DNA of 64,000 nt from Ardenticatenaceae bacterium (GTDB lineage Bacteria > Chloroflexota > Anaerolineae > Promineifilales > Promineifilaceae), in the NCBI GenBank assembly GCA_020634415.1, contig JACKBT010000017.1, positions 44,513 to 108,512 on the forward strand, given 5' to 3'. Below the pieces are notes generated by a model. It was not told the origin of the DNA, did not search any database, and saw nothing but the letters and a program-made list of their open reading frames with translations. The translations under genes were made by a program, and so were the position numbers. Below are positions 26,306-34,432 of the stretch, one piece after another; position 1 is the stretch's first letter, and each line of letters opens with the position of its first letter.

Positions 26306-26460
26306 TTGTAGGGGCGAGGCAGCGCGGAGAGAACTTTGAGTGATAACCAACACCTTGTCTCCGCGCTGCCTCGCCCACATACCCGCAAGAGGGTGAGGCA
26401 GGCGGGTGAGGAGGTGATGCTGCAAAAGCAAGTTTAGCCCCGCCTGCCTCACCCCTACAA
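26306..26460. repeat. Nested inverted-repeat element upstream of coxD
   Basis: The outer ends are TTGTAGGGG and CCCCTACAA. Inside are two complete hairpins: GGGGCGAGGCAGCGCGGAGA with its complement, and GGGTGAGGCAGGCGGG with CCCGCCTGCCTCACCC. The 155-bp layout looks like a MITE or a double palindromic unit. Together with the featureless ~195 bp to its right it fills the ~430-bp gap between coxD and the response regulator. Confidence 0.7.
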
Positions 26461-26655
26461 TAATTTGTCTGTGAAGGGTATCTGATGGGTTGATTGGTTT
26501 ACAATTGGGCACAATCTGGGGGAATGGGTTCGTATTTGAAGTTTTTGCCGCTTTTGGAAGACGACAACCTATATGGAAATGAACGGACAAAAACTAAAGA
26601 TGAAGTCCGCTGAATTCTTTATCCGTTGTAGTCATGGCGAAGCACTAATGACAAG

Positions 26656-27297
26656 TTACACCAACCCCTGCCGCACGGCTTCGGCGGCGGCTTGGGCGCG
26701 GGTTTGCACGTTCATCACCTTGAAAATATGGCTGAGTTTACGCTTGACAGTGGCACTGCTCATAAAAAGGGCGTCGCCAATGTCGCTGTTGCTGGCCCCT
26801 TTGGTGAGCAGGTGCAAAATCTGGCGGTCTTCGACATCAAGCTGCTGCTCCACGCTGATGGTGGCTTCGGGATGGGTGAGGAAGCGCTGCACGACCTGTT
26901 CTGTAACCTGTGGGCTTAACACCCGTTCGCCGCGATGGGCAGCGTGGATGGCGTTGACCAGCATCTCGTCGGAGACGTTTTTGAGGATGTAGCCCTGTGC
27001 CCCCGCTTTGAGTGCCCCTAACACATACTCCTCATCATCATAGGAAGTCAGCATCAGCACTTTGGCCTCTGGGTGCTGCTGGCGGATTTGCTCAAGTACG
27101 GCCAGCCCTGATTCCCCGGGCAGGCTGATGTCGAGCAGGGTCACGTCGGGCTGGTGTTGAGCGATGGCGTTGAGGGCGGAACGGCCGTCTCCCGCCTCCG
27201 CCACCACCGCAAAAGCCGCATAATTAGACAACAGGCTGTGAATGCCCTGCCGCACAATGGGATGATCATCTACAACGAGGATGCGAATGGGGGACAT
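26656..27297 (-). CDS. NarL/LuxR-type response regulator
   Basis: The start at MSPIRILVVDDH has AAGGAAG just upstream; the longer frame reads through a repeat. The receiver domain has acidic DD at 9-10, phospho-acceptor Asp in VTLLDISLPGESG near 55, Thr in LMLTSYDDEEY and Lys in GYILKNVS. A LuxR-type helix-turn-helix follows (LHLLTKGASNSDIGDALFMSSATVKRKLSHIFKVMNV). With 213 aa it is standard length. It lies downstream of a matching HisKA_3 kinase, forming a NarX/NarL-like pair. Its targets are unknown; its position next to the cox operon makes CO-related control possible but unproven. Confidence 0.93.
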   Translation of the reverse strand: MSPIRILVVDDHPIVRQGIHSLLSNYAAFAVVAEAGDGRSALNAIAQHQPDVTLLDISLPGESGLAVLEQIRQQHPEAKVLMLTSYDDEEYVLGALKAGAQGYILKNVSDEMLVNAIHAAHRGERVLSPQVTEQVVQRFLTHPEATISVEQQLDVEDRQILHLLTKGASNSDIGDALFMSSATVKRKLSHIFKVMNVQTRAQAAAEAVRQGLV

Positions 27298-27307
27298 AAC
27301 TTCCTTG

Positions 27308-27371
27308 TAGAGACTGGGGACTAGAGACTGGAGACTGTGACCCAATCTCCAATCTCTAATCTCCAGTCTCC
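27308..27371. repeat. Heptad-repeat hairpin (GAGACTG family) between kinase and regulator
   Basis: The left arm GAGACTG GGGACTA GAGACTG GAGACTG and right arm CAATCTC CAATCTC TAATCTC CAGTCTC are imperfectly complementary. The right arm encodes the last residues (ETGD) and TAG stop of the kinase. Confidence 0.85.
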
Positions 27372-28684
27372 TCTTCAATCGGCACCACCAACTCCACTCG
27401 TGTGCCTTGACCAACGGCCGTTTCCACTGCCACCCGTCCCCCTAAACTTTCCGCCCGTTCCCGCATACCGAGGAGTCCGAGACGGCCGTTCCCATTGCCT
27501 TCCACCTGCGCCAAATCAAAACCACAGCCATCGTCCAAAATCGTCAGCTTCAACTTGTGCGGGGCAAAAGCCACAATCACATCCACCTGCATGGCCTGGG
27601 CATGGCTGCTCACATTTTGCAGTGCCTCTTGCAGCAGGCGGTACACACTAATTTCCACAGACGGCCGTAATCGTCTCGGCTCGCCAAAAATCACCACCTT
27701 GCAGGGGATATTGGTATAACCCTCAAAACGTTCCCCGTACCGACGCACCGCTGGGGCCAACCCCAGCGCATCCAGCGTTGGTGGGCGCAAATCATAAATG
27801 ACATGCTTGATCTCCTGTTCCACACGCCGCAAAATCGTCTGCACCGTTTGCAGCGAATCCTCCGCCTGCGCCAAATTCTCGTTCGCCAACCGTTGGTGCG
27901 CCGACTTCAGTTCCAGCATGGCCCCAATAAGCAGTTGGTTCATGCCATCGTGCATATCCTGAGCAATGCGCTGCCGCTCTCGCTCCTGCACATCAAACGT
28001 CTCCGTGAGCAGCACTTGCAGCTTGGCGGCTTTATCGGCTAGGGCTTCTTTAGCCTCTTCCAACTGCTGCGTGCGCAGTTCCACCTTATGCTCCAACTTC
28101 TCATTGGCCGATTTCAACTGCTCATACAGTTGGGCATTGCGGATGACGATGGCGACCTGAGCGGCATAGGTCATAAGCAGTTGTTCGTGTTCGTCATTGT
28201 AGGGAAACGGCCGATTCGCCACCCCAATCATACCAATCGGCTTATCCCGAATGCGCAGCGGCACACCCAAAAAGGCTTGTACTGGTGGATGGCCCTTCGG
28301 CTGGCCCAGGCGCGTAGGGTCAATCATGGCATTATCTGAGGCGATGGGACAGTTCTCCAACACGGCCCGTGCAAAAATGCTGGGGCGCAGGGGAATGATG
28401 TGATTCTCCTTATAGAAATTGGCACTGGGATGAAAGCCATTGATAGCAACCACATCCATCGCCTGCCCATTGGGCGTAGTCAGGCCAACAAAGCCAAATT
28501 GGGATTCGGTGAGAGCCAGACAATGCTGCAAAGCAGTATCCAATACCGATTCCAGACTGCGCAAGGCCGAGAGTTCTACAGCCATGTCGTACAGCGCTTG
28601 CAGACGTTGATAAGGTTGGTTGTCGCTGAGGAGGGTAGGCTCAAGGGGCGGTTTGGGTAACATGGTGGGATTGTAGGGGATCAT
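27356..28684 (-). CDS. GAF-domain sensor kinase, NarX-like (HisKA_3)
   Basis: The 442-aa protein has a GAF domain at ~25-190 (ALTESQFGFVGL..., AFLGVPLRIRDKPIGMIGVAN) and a coiled coil at ~190-235. The dimerisation domain has the H-box RQRIAQDMHDGMNQLLIGAMLEL near 240, and HATPase_c has the G1/G2 motifs DDGCGFDL and GRLGLLGMRERAESLGG. No membrane helix is present, so the signal is intracellular. It is followed by its likely partner response regulator. The C-terminal ETGD and stop codon come from the heptad repeat, so the native tail may have been replaced. Confidence 0.92.
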   Translation of the reverse strand: MIPYNPTMLPKPPLEPTLLSDNQPYQRLQALYDMAVELSALRSLESVLDTALQHCLALTESQFGFVGLTTPNGQAMDVVAINGFHPSANFYKENHIIPLRPSIFARAVLENCPIASDNAMIDPTRLGQPKGHPPVQAFLGVPLRIRDKPIGMIGVANRPFPYNDEHEQLLMTYAAQVAIVIRNAQLYEQLKSANEKLEHKVELRTQQLEEAKEALADKAAKLQVLLTETFDVQERERQRIAQDMHDGMNQLLIGAMLELKSAHQRLANENLAQAEDSLQTVQTILRRVEQEIKHVIYDLRPPTLDALGLAPAVRRYGERFEGYTNIPCKVVIFGEPRRLRPSVEISVYRLLQEALQNVSSHAQAMQVDVIVAFAPHKLKLTILDDGCGFDLAQVEGNGNGRLGLLGMRERAESLGGRVAVETAVGQGTRVELVVPIEEETGD

Positions 28685-28725
28685 CTGGCTTTGTCAACGG
28701 ATGGGGTTTATTTTACTTTGGGAGC

Positions 28726-28758
28726 AGACCTCCGAGGTTTCGGAAACCTCGGAGGTCT
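28726..28758. repeat. 33-bp palindrome (AGACCTCCGAGGTTT type)
   Basis: AGACCTCCGAGGTTT and its complement flank a 3-base centre. It lies in the ~217-bp noncoding gap before the small membrane protein. The same palindrome occurs inside the metallophosphoesterase gene at 51.7 kb. Confidence 0.8.
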
Positions 28759-28901
28759 TTCAAGAGAGCTTACCCGACGATTTGGTACAATGCCGTAAGA
28801 AGATCTCAGGCACACGAAACTGAAATCTAAGCACCTGAGTGCGCGAAAAAACAGTTCATTTGTGGCAACCTGGAACCTAACATCATATTGGAGATAGTTT
28901 C

Positions 28902-29273
28902 ATGATTACAAAAATAATGAATAACGCCTACCCCTTGGCTATCGGTGCGGCCTTAATGTCCGCCCTCCTCCTCATCTGGTTGAGCCTGGGCGTGGGCATC
29001 ATCGGTGCGGACGGCGATCCGGCCAATCGCATGTATTTTGGGGTGATCGCCGTGGGCATCATCGGGGCTATCCTGGCCCGCCTTCAACCGGCTGGCATGG
29101 CTCGCACCATGTTGGCAATGGCTGCTGCTCAGGCATTGGTTGCCGCGATTGCCCTGTTTGCTGGACTGGGGCTTCCTTACAGTGGCCCGTTGGAACTGAT
29201 CGGGCTGAATGGTTTCTTTGTTGCTTTGTTTGCCGGCACAGCCTGGTTGTTTCAGCAGGCCACACGTGCCTGA
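28902..29273 (+). CDS. Small four-helix membrane protein, unknown function
   Basis: The 123-aa protein has four hydrophobic segments (residues ~11-30, 43-62, 68-87, 97-116) and a short polar loop GADGDPANRMYFG after the first. GGAGA precedes the ATG by about 8 bp. It resembles a conserved membrane family of roughly this size for which no function is established. It has no ACGGCCGT palindrome. Confidence 0.7.
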   Translation: MITKIMNNAYPLAIGAALMSALLLIWLSLGVGIIGADGDPANRMYFGVIAVGIIGAILARLQPAGMARTMLAMAAAQALVAAIALFAGLGLPYSGPLELIGLNGFFVALFAGTAWLFQQATRA

Positions 29274-29292
29274 CAACCTGTGGCTGTGATAT

Positions 29293-29319
29293 GTAGGGCG
29301 ATTTTGAAAATCGCCCTAC
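29293..29319. repeat. 27-bp palindrome after the small membrane protein
   Basis: GTAGGGCGATTTT is joined to its exact complement across one base. It lies 20 bp past the stop codon and may act as a terminator. Confidence 0.6.
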
Positions 29320-29456
29320 TCTGCGTCAAGGCCCAGCACGCTGTTCAATCTCCCCCAAAAAAAGCCACACACTTACCTCAAACCCCGAAAATAGCTTATC
29401 ATTCCTCATCATCGAGACTTGGATATTTTCTGGTAAAAAGTGAGGTAATGAAACAG

Positions 29457-29897
29457 ATGAATCTAGCAACTTCATGGCAGTGGTGGGCGATCTTATCGGC
29501 CTTGTTTGCCGCTTTAACAGCCATATTCGCCAAAGTGGGGGTGGCGGAGATTGACTCGAACCTGGCAACATTTGTGAGAACCATCGTTATTTTGTTTGTG
29601 GTGGCGGCTATTTTGCTGGCGACGGGTAAATGGGAGATAACGGCCGTTTTGAACCTATCGCGCAAGAGTTTACTGTTTCTCGTTTTGTCGGGAATGGCTA
29701 CAGGCGCTTCCTGGCTGTGCTACTTTCGAGCCTTAAAATTAGGCGAAGTCTCCCAAGTGGCACCGATAGACAAATTGAGCGTGGTACTGGTGGCTGTGTT
29801 TGGTGCGCTGTTTTTGGGAGAAAAGGTGTCGGGAATGAATTGGGTGGGCGTGGCGCTCATTGGTATGGGGGCGGTGTTGATAGCTGTTGCCAAGTAA
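29457..29897 (+). CDS. Half-size EamA (DMT-superfamily) transporter
   Basis: The start at MNLATSWQWW is chosen because GAGGT lies 10 bp upstream. The ~146-aa product has five hydrophobic helices and matches one EamA repeat: WAILSALFAALTAIFAKVGVAEIDSNLATFVRT, ASWLCYFRALKLGEVSQVAPIDKLSVVLVAVFGALFLGEKVSG, GVALIGMGAVLI. Such single-domain members work as dimers to export small metabolites. The substrate is unknown. Confidence 0.88.
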   Translation: MNLATSWQWWAILSALFAALTAIFAKVGVAEIDSNLATFVRTIVILFVVAAILLATGKWEITAVLNLSRKSLLFLVLSGMATGASWLCYFRALKLGEVSQVAPIDKLSVVLVAVFGALFLGEKVSGMNWVGVALIGMGAVLIAVAK

Positions 29898-29899
29898 AT

Positions 29900-30013
29900 G
29901 ATTTGCGTAAGGGTAAGGAAAGGTTGTTGTCCTTTAGGGACGATTTAATCAGGGTAATCTCTGCCCGAGATATGAATCAAAAAGAGAGTCGAAAATATGC
30001 CAACAGATTATAA
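29900..30013 (+). pseudogene. Remnant of a BrnT-type toxin (C-terminal fragment)
   Basis: The frame ending in the TAA just inside brnA reads DDLIRVISARDMNQKESRKYANRL, matching the C-terminal (I)RxISAR...ExxxYe motif of BrnT RNase toxins. The overlap with the antitoxin start is the normal brnT-brnA arrangement. Everything N-terminal of about RLLSF is missing, and the EamA gene ends directly before it. There is no start codon for this piece. It is probably a deleted toxin whose antitoxin survived. Confidence 0.55.
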
Positions 30014-30302
30014 AGAATTACCGCAATTTGAAAGTGAAGAGGAGGAACGTGCTTTTTGGGCGGCACATGATTCTACCGATTACGTTGATTGGGATGAGGC
30101 GGAAACGGCCGTATTTCCCAAACTGAAGCCCTCAACTAAAACCATCTCCCTGCGACTGCCGGAGATGATGCTGCATGAACTGCGCTTAATCGCCAATAAA
30201 CAAGATGTACCTTACCAATCACTGATTAAAATGTTTTTGAGAGAGCGTATTGACCAGGAGTTGGCCTATCGTACAGCAACTGATGAACCATCACCAGAGT
30301 GA
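29997..30302 (+). CDS. brnA: BrnA/CopG-type antitoxin
   Basis: The 101-aa protein has the BrnA layout: an acidic N terminus with FWAAHDSTDYVDWDEAE near 25-41, then a ribbon-helix-helix STKTISLRLPEMMLHELRLIANKQDVPYQSLIKMFLRERI near 55-90. BrnA binds the BrnT RNase toxin and represses their shared promoter. Here the toxin is only a fragment, so this is an orphan antitoxin that might still act as a DNA-binding repressor or neutralise another BrnT. Confidence 0.78.
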   Translation: MPTDYKELPQFESEEEERAFWAAHDSTDYVDWDEAETAVFPKLKPSTKTISLRLPEMMLHELRLIANKQDVPYQSLIKMFLRERIDQELAYRTATDEPSPE

Positions 30303-30304
30303 AA

Positions 30305-30342
30305 CCTGGCGGCGATAAGTTCGCCGCCAGGCCACGTTTTTT
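30305..30342 (+). terminator. Rho-independent terminator after brnA
   Basis: CCTGGCGGCG pairs with CGCCGCCAGG around a 7-base loop, followed by CCACGTTTTTT. It overlaps the end of the convergent cysNC gene. Confidence 0.8.
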
Positions 30343-32245
30343 ACGCCGCTGGCAAAATCCCTCGTGCCCGCAGCTCATCCAAAATCTGCGCCACAATCTC
30401 ATCGGGGCTTTGCAAGTCTGTTTCCACCACGATTTCGGCGTTGGCTGGCTCCTCGTAAGGCGAGGAGATGCCGGTGAAGTTGTCAATCTCGCCCGCCAGG
30501 GCTTTGGCGTACAGCCCTTTGGTGTCGCGCCGCTTCACCACTTCCAGATCGCATTTGACGTAGACCTCGATGAAACGGCCGTCTGGCACCAACTCCCGCG
30601 CAAACCGACGATCGGCCGTAAAGGGCGAGATAAAACAGCCCAATACCACCTGCCCATGCGCAAAAGCCAGCTTCGCCACCTCACCCGCCCGGCGGATATT
30701 CTCCTGGCGCGAGGCACTGCTAAAGCCCAAATCGCCATTCAAACCGTGCCGCAAATTGTCGCCATCCAAAAACATGGTGTGGACACCCATCTGGAACAGC
30801 GTCTGCTCCAGCTTCTTGGCAATGGTAGATTTGCCCGAACCAGAGAGACCCGTGAACCACAAAACGGCCGCTTTATGCCCATTCCGCTCTTCTCGCTGCG
30901 CCAGACTAATGCCTTCCTGCTCCCAGACCACATTGCTTGATTTGGGGCGAGAGGCAACGGCCGTTACCTCATCCGCCATCAACTGATCCACACTGCGCGA
31001 TTTACTGCGAATCATACCCGCCGCCACCGTATTATTGGTCGCCGGATCAATCAGAATAAAGCTGCCCGTCGCCCGATTAAGCTGGTAACGGTCATAAAAG
31101 AGGGGCTGCGTGGTGGTGAGTTGAATACGGCCGATCTCATTCAGCGTCAGCGTCTCCGCCGCATCACGGTGCATCGTATCCACATCAATCTTGTAATTCA
31201 ACTCCGAGACAAACCCCTTCACCAGCCGCGTCGTATGCTGCACCCAATAATCCCCCTTCACCTTCAGCGGCTCCTCACTCATCCAGCACAAAATCGCATC
31301 CACGCGGTTACTCTTTTGCGGCAGATTATGGGCACGAACAATCATATCGCCCCGGCTGATGTCAATCTCATCCTGCAAGGTAATCATCACCGAATCGCCC
31401 ACATTGGCACTTTCCCAACGGCCGTTGGCCGTCACAATACTCTCCACCTTGCTGGCGAGACCCGACGGCAGCACCACCACATCCTCACCCACAGCCACAC
31501 GCCCCGAAGCCACCTGCCCCGCATACCCACGAAAATCCTGATTAGGCCGCACCACATATTGCACCGGGTAACGGAAATCCACATTGTTCAGGCTGGCCCC
31601 CACATTCACATGCTCCAGATGGTGCAGCAGCGTGGGGCCATCATACCAGGGCGTTTGCTCGCTCTTGTCTACCACATTGTCCCCTTTCAGCGCCGAAATG
31701 GGGATGTAAGTCACATCCTGTGCATTTAATTTTTGGGTAAATTCGGTGTATTCCTGCACGATGGCCTCATACACGCTCTGGTCATACTCCACCAAATCCA
31801 TCTTGTTCACCGCCACCACCAGGTGGGGAATGCGCAGCAGCGTCGCCAGGAAGCCATGCCGTTTGGATTGGGTCAGCACACCTTTGCGGGCATCAATGAG
31901 AATAATTGCCAGTTCGGCGGTGGATGCGCCTGTAACCATGTTGCGCGTGTACTGAATATGCCCCGGCGTGTCGGCGATGATGAATTTGCGGCGCGGCGTG
32001 GCGAAGTAGCGGTAAGCCACATCAATGGTGATCTTCTGCTCGCGTTCGGCCCGCAAGCCGTCGGTGAGCAGGGCTAAGTCCACTACCTCATCGCCCCGGT
32101 TATGGCTGGCTTGCTCCACCGCATCCATCTGGTCTTCAAAAATGGCTTTAGAGTCGTAAAGCAAACGGCCGATCAGCGTACTCTTGCCATCATCTACAGA
32201 ACCGGCCGTTGTGAATCGTAATAGTTCAATTTGTTGATTTGTCAT
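30341..32245 (-). CDS. cysNC: Bifunctional sulfate adenylyltransferase subunit 1 / APS kinase
   Basis: The start is placed at MTNQQIELLRF with GGAAGA upstream; the longer reading would start inside a palindrome. Residues ~10-430 are the CysN GTPase, with P-loop AGSVDDGKSTLIGRL, DTPGHIQYTRNM and VNKMDLVEY. The last ~190 residues are an APS kinase (GLSGSGKSTIAKKLE, DGDNLRHGLNGDLGFS, ISPFTADRRFAREL). With CysD it makes APS from sulfate and ATP, then phosphorylates it to PAPS. The two-gene cysD-cysNC unit contains no APS or PAPS reductase. Confidence 0.95.
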   Translation of the reverse strand: MTNQQIELLRFTTAGSVDDGKSTLIGRLLYDSKAIFEDQMDAVEQASHNRGDEVVDLALLTDGLRAEREQKITIDVAYRYFATPRRKFIIADTPGHIQYTRNMVTGASTAELAIILIDARKGVLTQSKRHGFLATLLRIPHLVVAVNKMDLVEYDQSVYEAIVQEYTEFTQKLNAQDVTYIPISALKGDNVVDKSEQTPWYDGPTLLHHLEHVNVGASLNNVDFRYPVQYVVRPNQDFRGYAGQVASGRVAVGEDVVVLPSGLASKVESIVTANGRWESANVGDSVMITLQDEIDISRGDMIVRAHNLPQKSNRVDAILCWMSEEPLKVKGDYWVQHTTRLVKGFVSELNYKIDVDTMHRDAAETLTLNEIGRIQLTTTQPLFYDRYQLNRATGSFILIDPATNNTVAAGMIRSKSRSVDQLMADEVTAVASRPKSSNVVWEQEGISLAQREERNGHKAAVLWFTGLSGSGKSTIAKKLEQTLFQMGVHTMFLDGDNLRHGLNGDLGFSSASRQENIRRAGEVAKLAFAHGQVVLGCFISPFTADRRFARELVPDGRFIEVYVKCDLEVVKRRDTKGLYAKALAGEIDNFTGISSPYEEPANAEIVVETDLQSPDEIVAQILDELRARGILPAA

Positions 32246-32261
32246 GAAAATAATCTTCCAT

Positions 32262-32295
32262 AAGTGACCGGCACTTTCCGAAGTGCCGGTCACTT
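32262..32295. repeat. 34-bp palindrome between cysD and cysNC
   Basis: AAGTGACCGGCACTT and its complement flank a 4-base centre. It fills the intercistronic gap almost completely. Confidence 0.75.
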
Positions 32296-32302
32296 GGGCT
32301 GG

Positions 32303-33199
32303 TTAGAAATACCCCTGCTTCTTCCGATCCTCCATCGCTGCTTCCGAGCGTTTGTCATCGGCGCGAGCGCCCCGTTCGGTAACACGGGCGGCGGCCACTT
32401 CGGCCACAATATCATCAATACTGTTGGCCGTAGATTCGACGGCTCCGGTGCAGGTCATGTCGCCGATGGTGCGGAAACGGACAATGCGCGGCTCTACCGT
32501 CTCGCCCGCGACGGGGTACACAACTTCTGAGGCGGCCAGCAGCATCCCCTCGCGGCTGATGATGTCGCGCTGGTGGGAGAAGTAGAGGTTGGGCAGCTCA
32601 ATGCTTTCCATCTGGATGTACTGCCAGACATCTAGTTCGGTCCAGTTGCTAATGGGGAAGATGCGGAAATGTTCGTTGGGCTTTTTACGGCCGTTATACA
32701 AATTCCACAACTCCGGCCGCTGGTTCTTGGGGTCCCACTGCCCAAACTCATCGCGGTGAGAGAAAAACCGCTCTTTGGCACGGGCTTTTTCCTCATCGCG
32801 GCGGGCGCCACCCAGGGCAGCATCCACCTTAAACTCCGTCAGGGCATCCAACAACGTCACCGTTTGCAGCCCGTTGCGGCTGGCATAAGGGCCAGTTTCC
32901 TCAACCACACGCCCGGCATCAATGCTGTCTTGCACATAACGCACCACCAGCCGCGCCTTCAATTTGTCCATCAGCGCATCCCGAAAGGCCAACGTTTCGG
33001 GGAAGTTGTGGCCGGTATCAATGTGCAGCAGGGGGAAGGGGATGTTGGCCGGGTAAAAGGCTTTACGGGCCAGGTGGGCCAGGATGATGGAGTCTTTACC
33101 ACCAGAGAAGAGGAGATACGGCCGTTCAAACTGCGCCGCCACCTCCCGCATCACATAAATTGCTTCTGCTTCCAAAATTTTCAAATGTGTATAGTGCAT
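32303..33199 (-). CDS. cysD: Sulfate adenylyltransferase subunit 2
   Basis: The start at MHYTHLKILEAEAI follows GAGGA at 8 bp; the 298-aa length is standard. The PP-loop motif LLFSGGKDSIILAHLA is near 35. The family segments LLHIDTGHNFPET, ALGGARRDEEKARAKERFFS, QWDPKNQRPELWN and DMTCTGAVES are all present. It joins AMP to sulfate, driven by GTP hydrolysis on CysN. It is the first gene of the cysD-cysNC operon. Confidence 0.95.
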   Translation of the reverse strand: MHYTHLKILEAEAIYVMREVAAQFERPYLLFSGGKDSIILAHLARKAFYPANIPFPLLHIDTGHNFPETLAFRDALMDKLKARLVVRYVQDSIDAGRVVEETGPYASRNGLQTVTLLDALTEFKVDAALGGARRDEEKARAKERFFSHRDEFGQWDPKNQRPELWNLYNGRKKPNEHFRIFPISNWTELDVWQYIQMESIELPNLYFSHQRDIISREGMLLAASEVVYPVAGETVEPRIVRFRTIGDMTCTGAVESTANSIDDIVAEVAAARVTERGARADDKRSEAAMEDRKKQGYF

Positions 33200-33351
33200 A
33201 CGAAATCCTCGCTTCAAGAATCTAAAGCCATTCAATCTTATTCATCTTTGCTAAAGATAAGGGTTGTACTTTAGTGAGAGGGATTATTATAGTCTTTTAT
33301 TGAATAACAGTATAATTCACCCAGTTATTTAAGGTGATTTTGGAGGACTTC

Positions 33352-33882
33352 ATGGACGATCCAGCTCGTAAAAATCCGCTTGAGAATGAGGAAATTGCCC
33401 GTTTAATGAGCGGGGCAGACATACAATACTCTACTCGTCGCACCCCTGGTTTATCCCGCCTTTCTGGGGGTGAGACGTTAGCCGTATTGGTTTTTCTGGC
33501 AGTTGTTGGCACGATTTTGTATGTTCATTTGGATATACGTCCGTTTCTCCCCTTTCAGATTTCTGATGATACGACCTTTTGGCTGTCCGGTTTGGCATTC
33601 GCTGGCATGGCTATAGGTTGGTTTGGTCTTCTATTCATTATTGTGACAGTTGTTTGGGGATTGGCACAAGCGAGACTGTTTCCGAAGAAACCAAAGATCA
33701 CCTGTGATGACTGTGGTCATCGAAACTTAGCCAGTCACTATGTTGAACATCGTAAATGTGCAAAGTGTGGTGGCAAATTAGTCTACTGCGGGAAATGCGG
33801 CTTACCTTCCAGCATAGATGACTTTTTAACAGGCACAGGTTGTACTCATTGTGGCTATAAATCTGTTGCCGTGCGTTATTAA
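33352..33882 (+). CDS. Two-helix membrane protein with double zinc ribbon
   Basis: GGAGG 5-6 bp before MDDPARKN fixes the start; a TATAAT lies ~35 bp upstream. The 176-aa protein has two transmembrane helices (LAVLVFLAVVGTILYVHL and a second around GLAFAGMAIGWFGLLFIIVTVVWGL). A cytoplasmic C-terminal tail carries four CxxC pairs (CDDC, CAKC, CGKC, CTHC) spaced as two zinc ribbons. No known family is recognised. Zinc ribbons suggest a protein or nucleic-acid contact at the membrane. It stands alone between cysD and the permease. Confidence 0.65.
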   Translation: MDDPARKNPLENEEIARLMSGADIQYSTRRTPGLSRLSGGETLAVLVFLAVVGTILYVHLDIRPFLPFQISDDTTFWLSGLAFAGMAIGWFGLLFIIVTVVWGLAQARLFPKKPKITCDDCGHRNLASHYVEHRKCAKCGGKLVYCGKCGLPSSIDDFLTGTGCTHCGYKSVAVRY

Positions 33883-33909
33883 TACATCTCTATGGTTCTC
33901 CGAAGATTT

Positions 33910-34416
33910 TCAACCTGACCGCGAAATGAAGAACGGCGCAACCACTTGGGCCGACAGTCCCGCGATAGGGGGCAGGAAGACGGAGACAAACATGCGCAAA
34001 ACCGTCAGCCGCCAGCCATAAAAAGTCAGTTCCAGCGGCAGCCGTACCAGCGACATTAGCGCCAGCGAGGTCATATACGTCACCAGTACGCCAATGCCCA
34101 CCCCTGCCTGATACAGCGCCACAATCAGCGGCATCCCCACCAGGCTGCCGCCCGGTGTGAGCGCCCCCGCCGCCCAGGCCACAGCAATGCCCTTAAATCC
34201 CGCCGAATCAGACAGCCACTTCTCGACCAATTCAGCCGGCAGCAGCACCTCCGTAAAACCCGCCAACAGCAAGGCCACAATCAGCACCGGCATAAAGCGC
34301 AGCAGTTGCTCCCACGAGGTCTTGAATCCTAAACCAAGCGTGCCGTCACTGCGCCACGCCGCCAGCCCGATGAGGGCGGCCAGAAATATAACCATGCCAA
34401 TGAGTGATGCTTTCAT
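33910..34416 (-). CDS. DUF318/UPF0718-type permease (half-size)
   Basis: The 168-aa protein has about five membrane helices and the characteristic segment GIAVAWAAGALTPGGSLVGMPLIVALYQAGVGIGVLVTYMTSLALMSLVRLPLEL, then a final helix MFVSVFLPPIAGL. Related proteins (ArsP/UPF0718) are metal-organic or two-component permeases, and short members form pairs. It follows the rifampin-phosphotransferase-like gene by 16 bp, so it is probably co-transcribed. Its substrate is unknown. Confidence 0.75.
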   Translation of the reverse strand: MKASLIGMVIFLAALIGLAAWRSDGTLGLGFKTSWEQLLRFMPVLIVALLLAGFTEVLLPAELVEKWLSDSAGFKGIAVAWAAGALTPGGSLVGMPLIVALYQAGVGIGVLVTYMTSLALMSLVRLPLELTFYGWRLTVLRMFVSVFLPPIAGLSAQVVAPFFISRSG

Positions 34417-34432
34417 AATTAATACCAGTCAC

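Noticed and set aside
26226..26378. N-terminal extension of CoxD to the first ATG
   Set aside because: The added ~50 codons overlap a nested inverted-repeat element, give an unlikely protein sequence, and exceed the family length.
29280..29456. Longer N terminus for the EamA protein
   Set aside because: It reads through a palindrome and lacks a membrane topology match; GAGGT supports the start at 29457.
28902..29897. Four-helix protein and EamA protein as one toxin/immunity or defence unit
   Set aside because: They are separate membrane families with a palindrome between them; no defence motif was found. The BrnT/BrnA remnant nearby is the only such trace.
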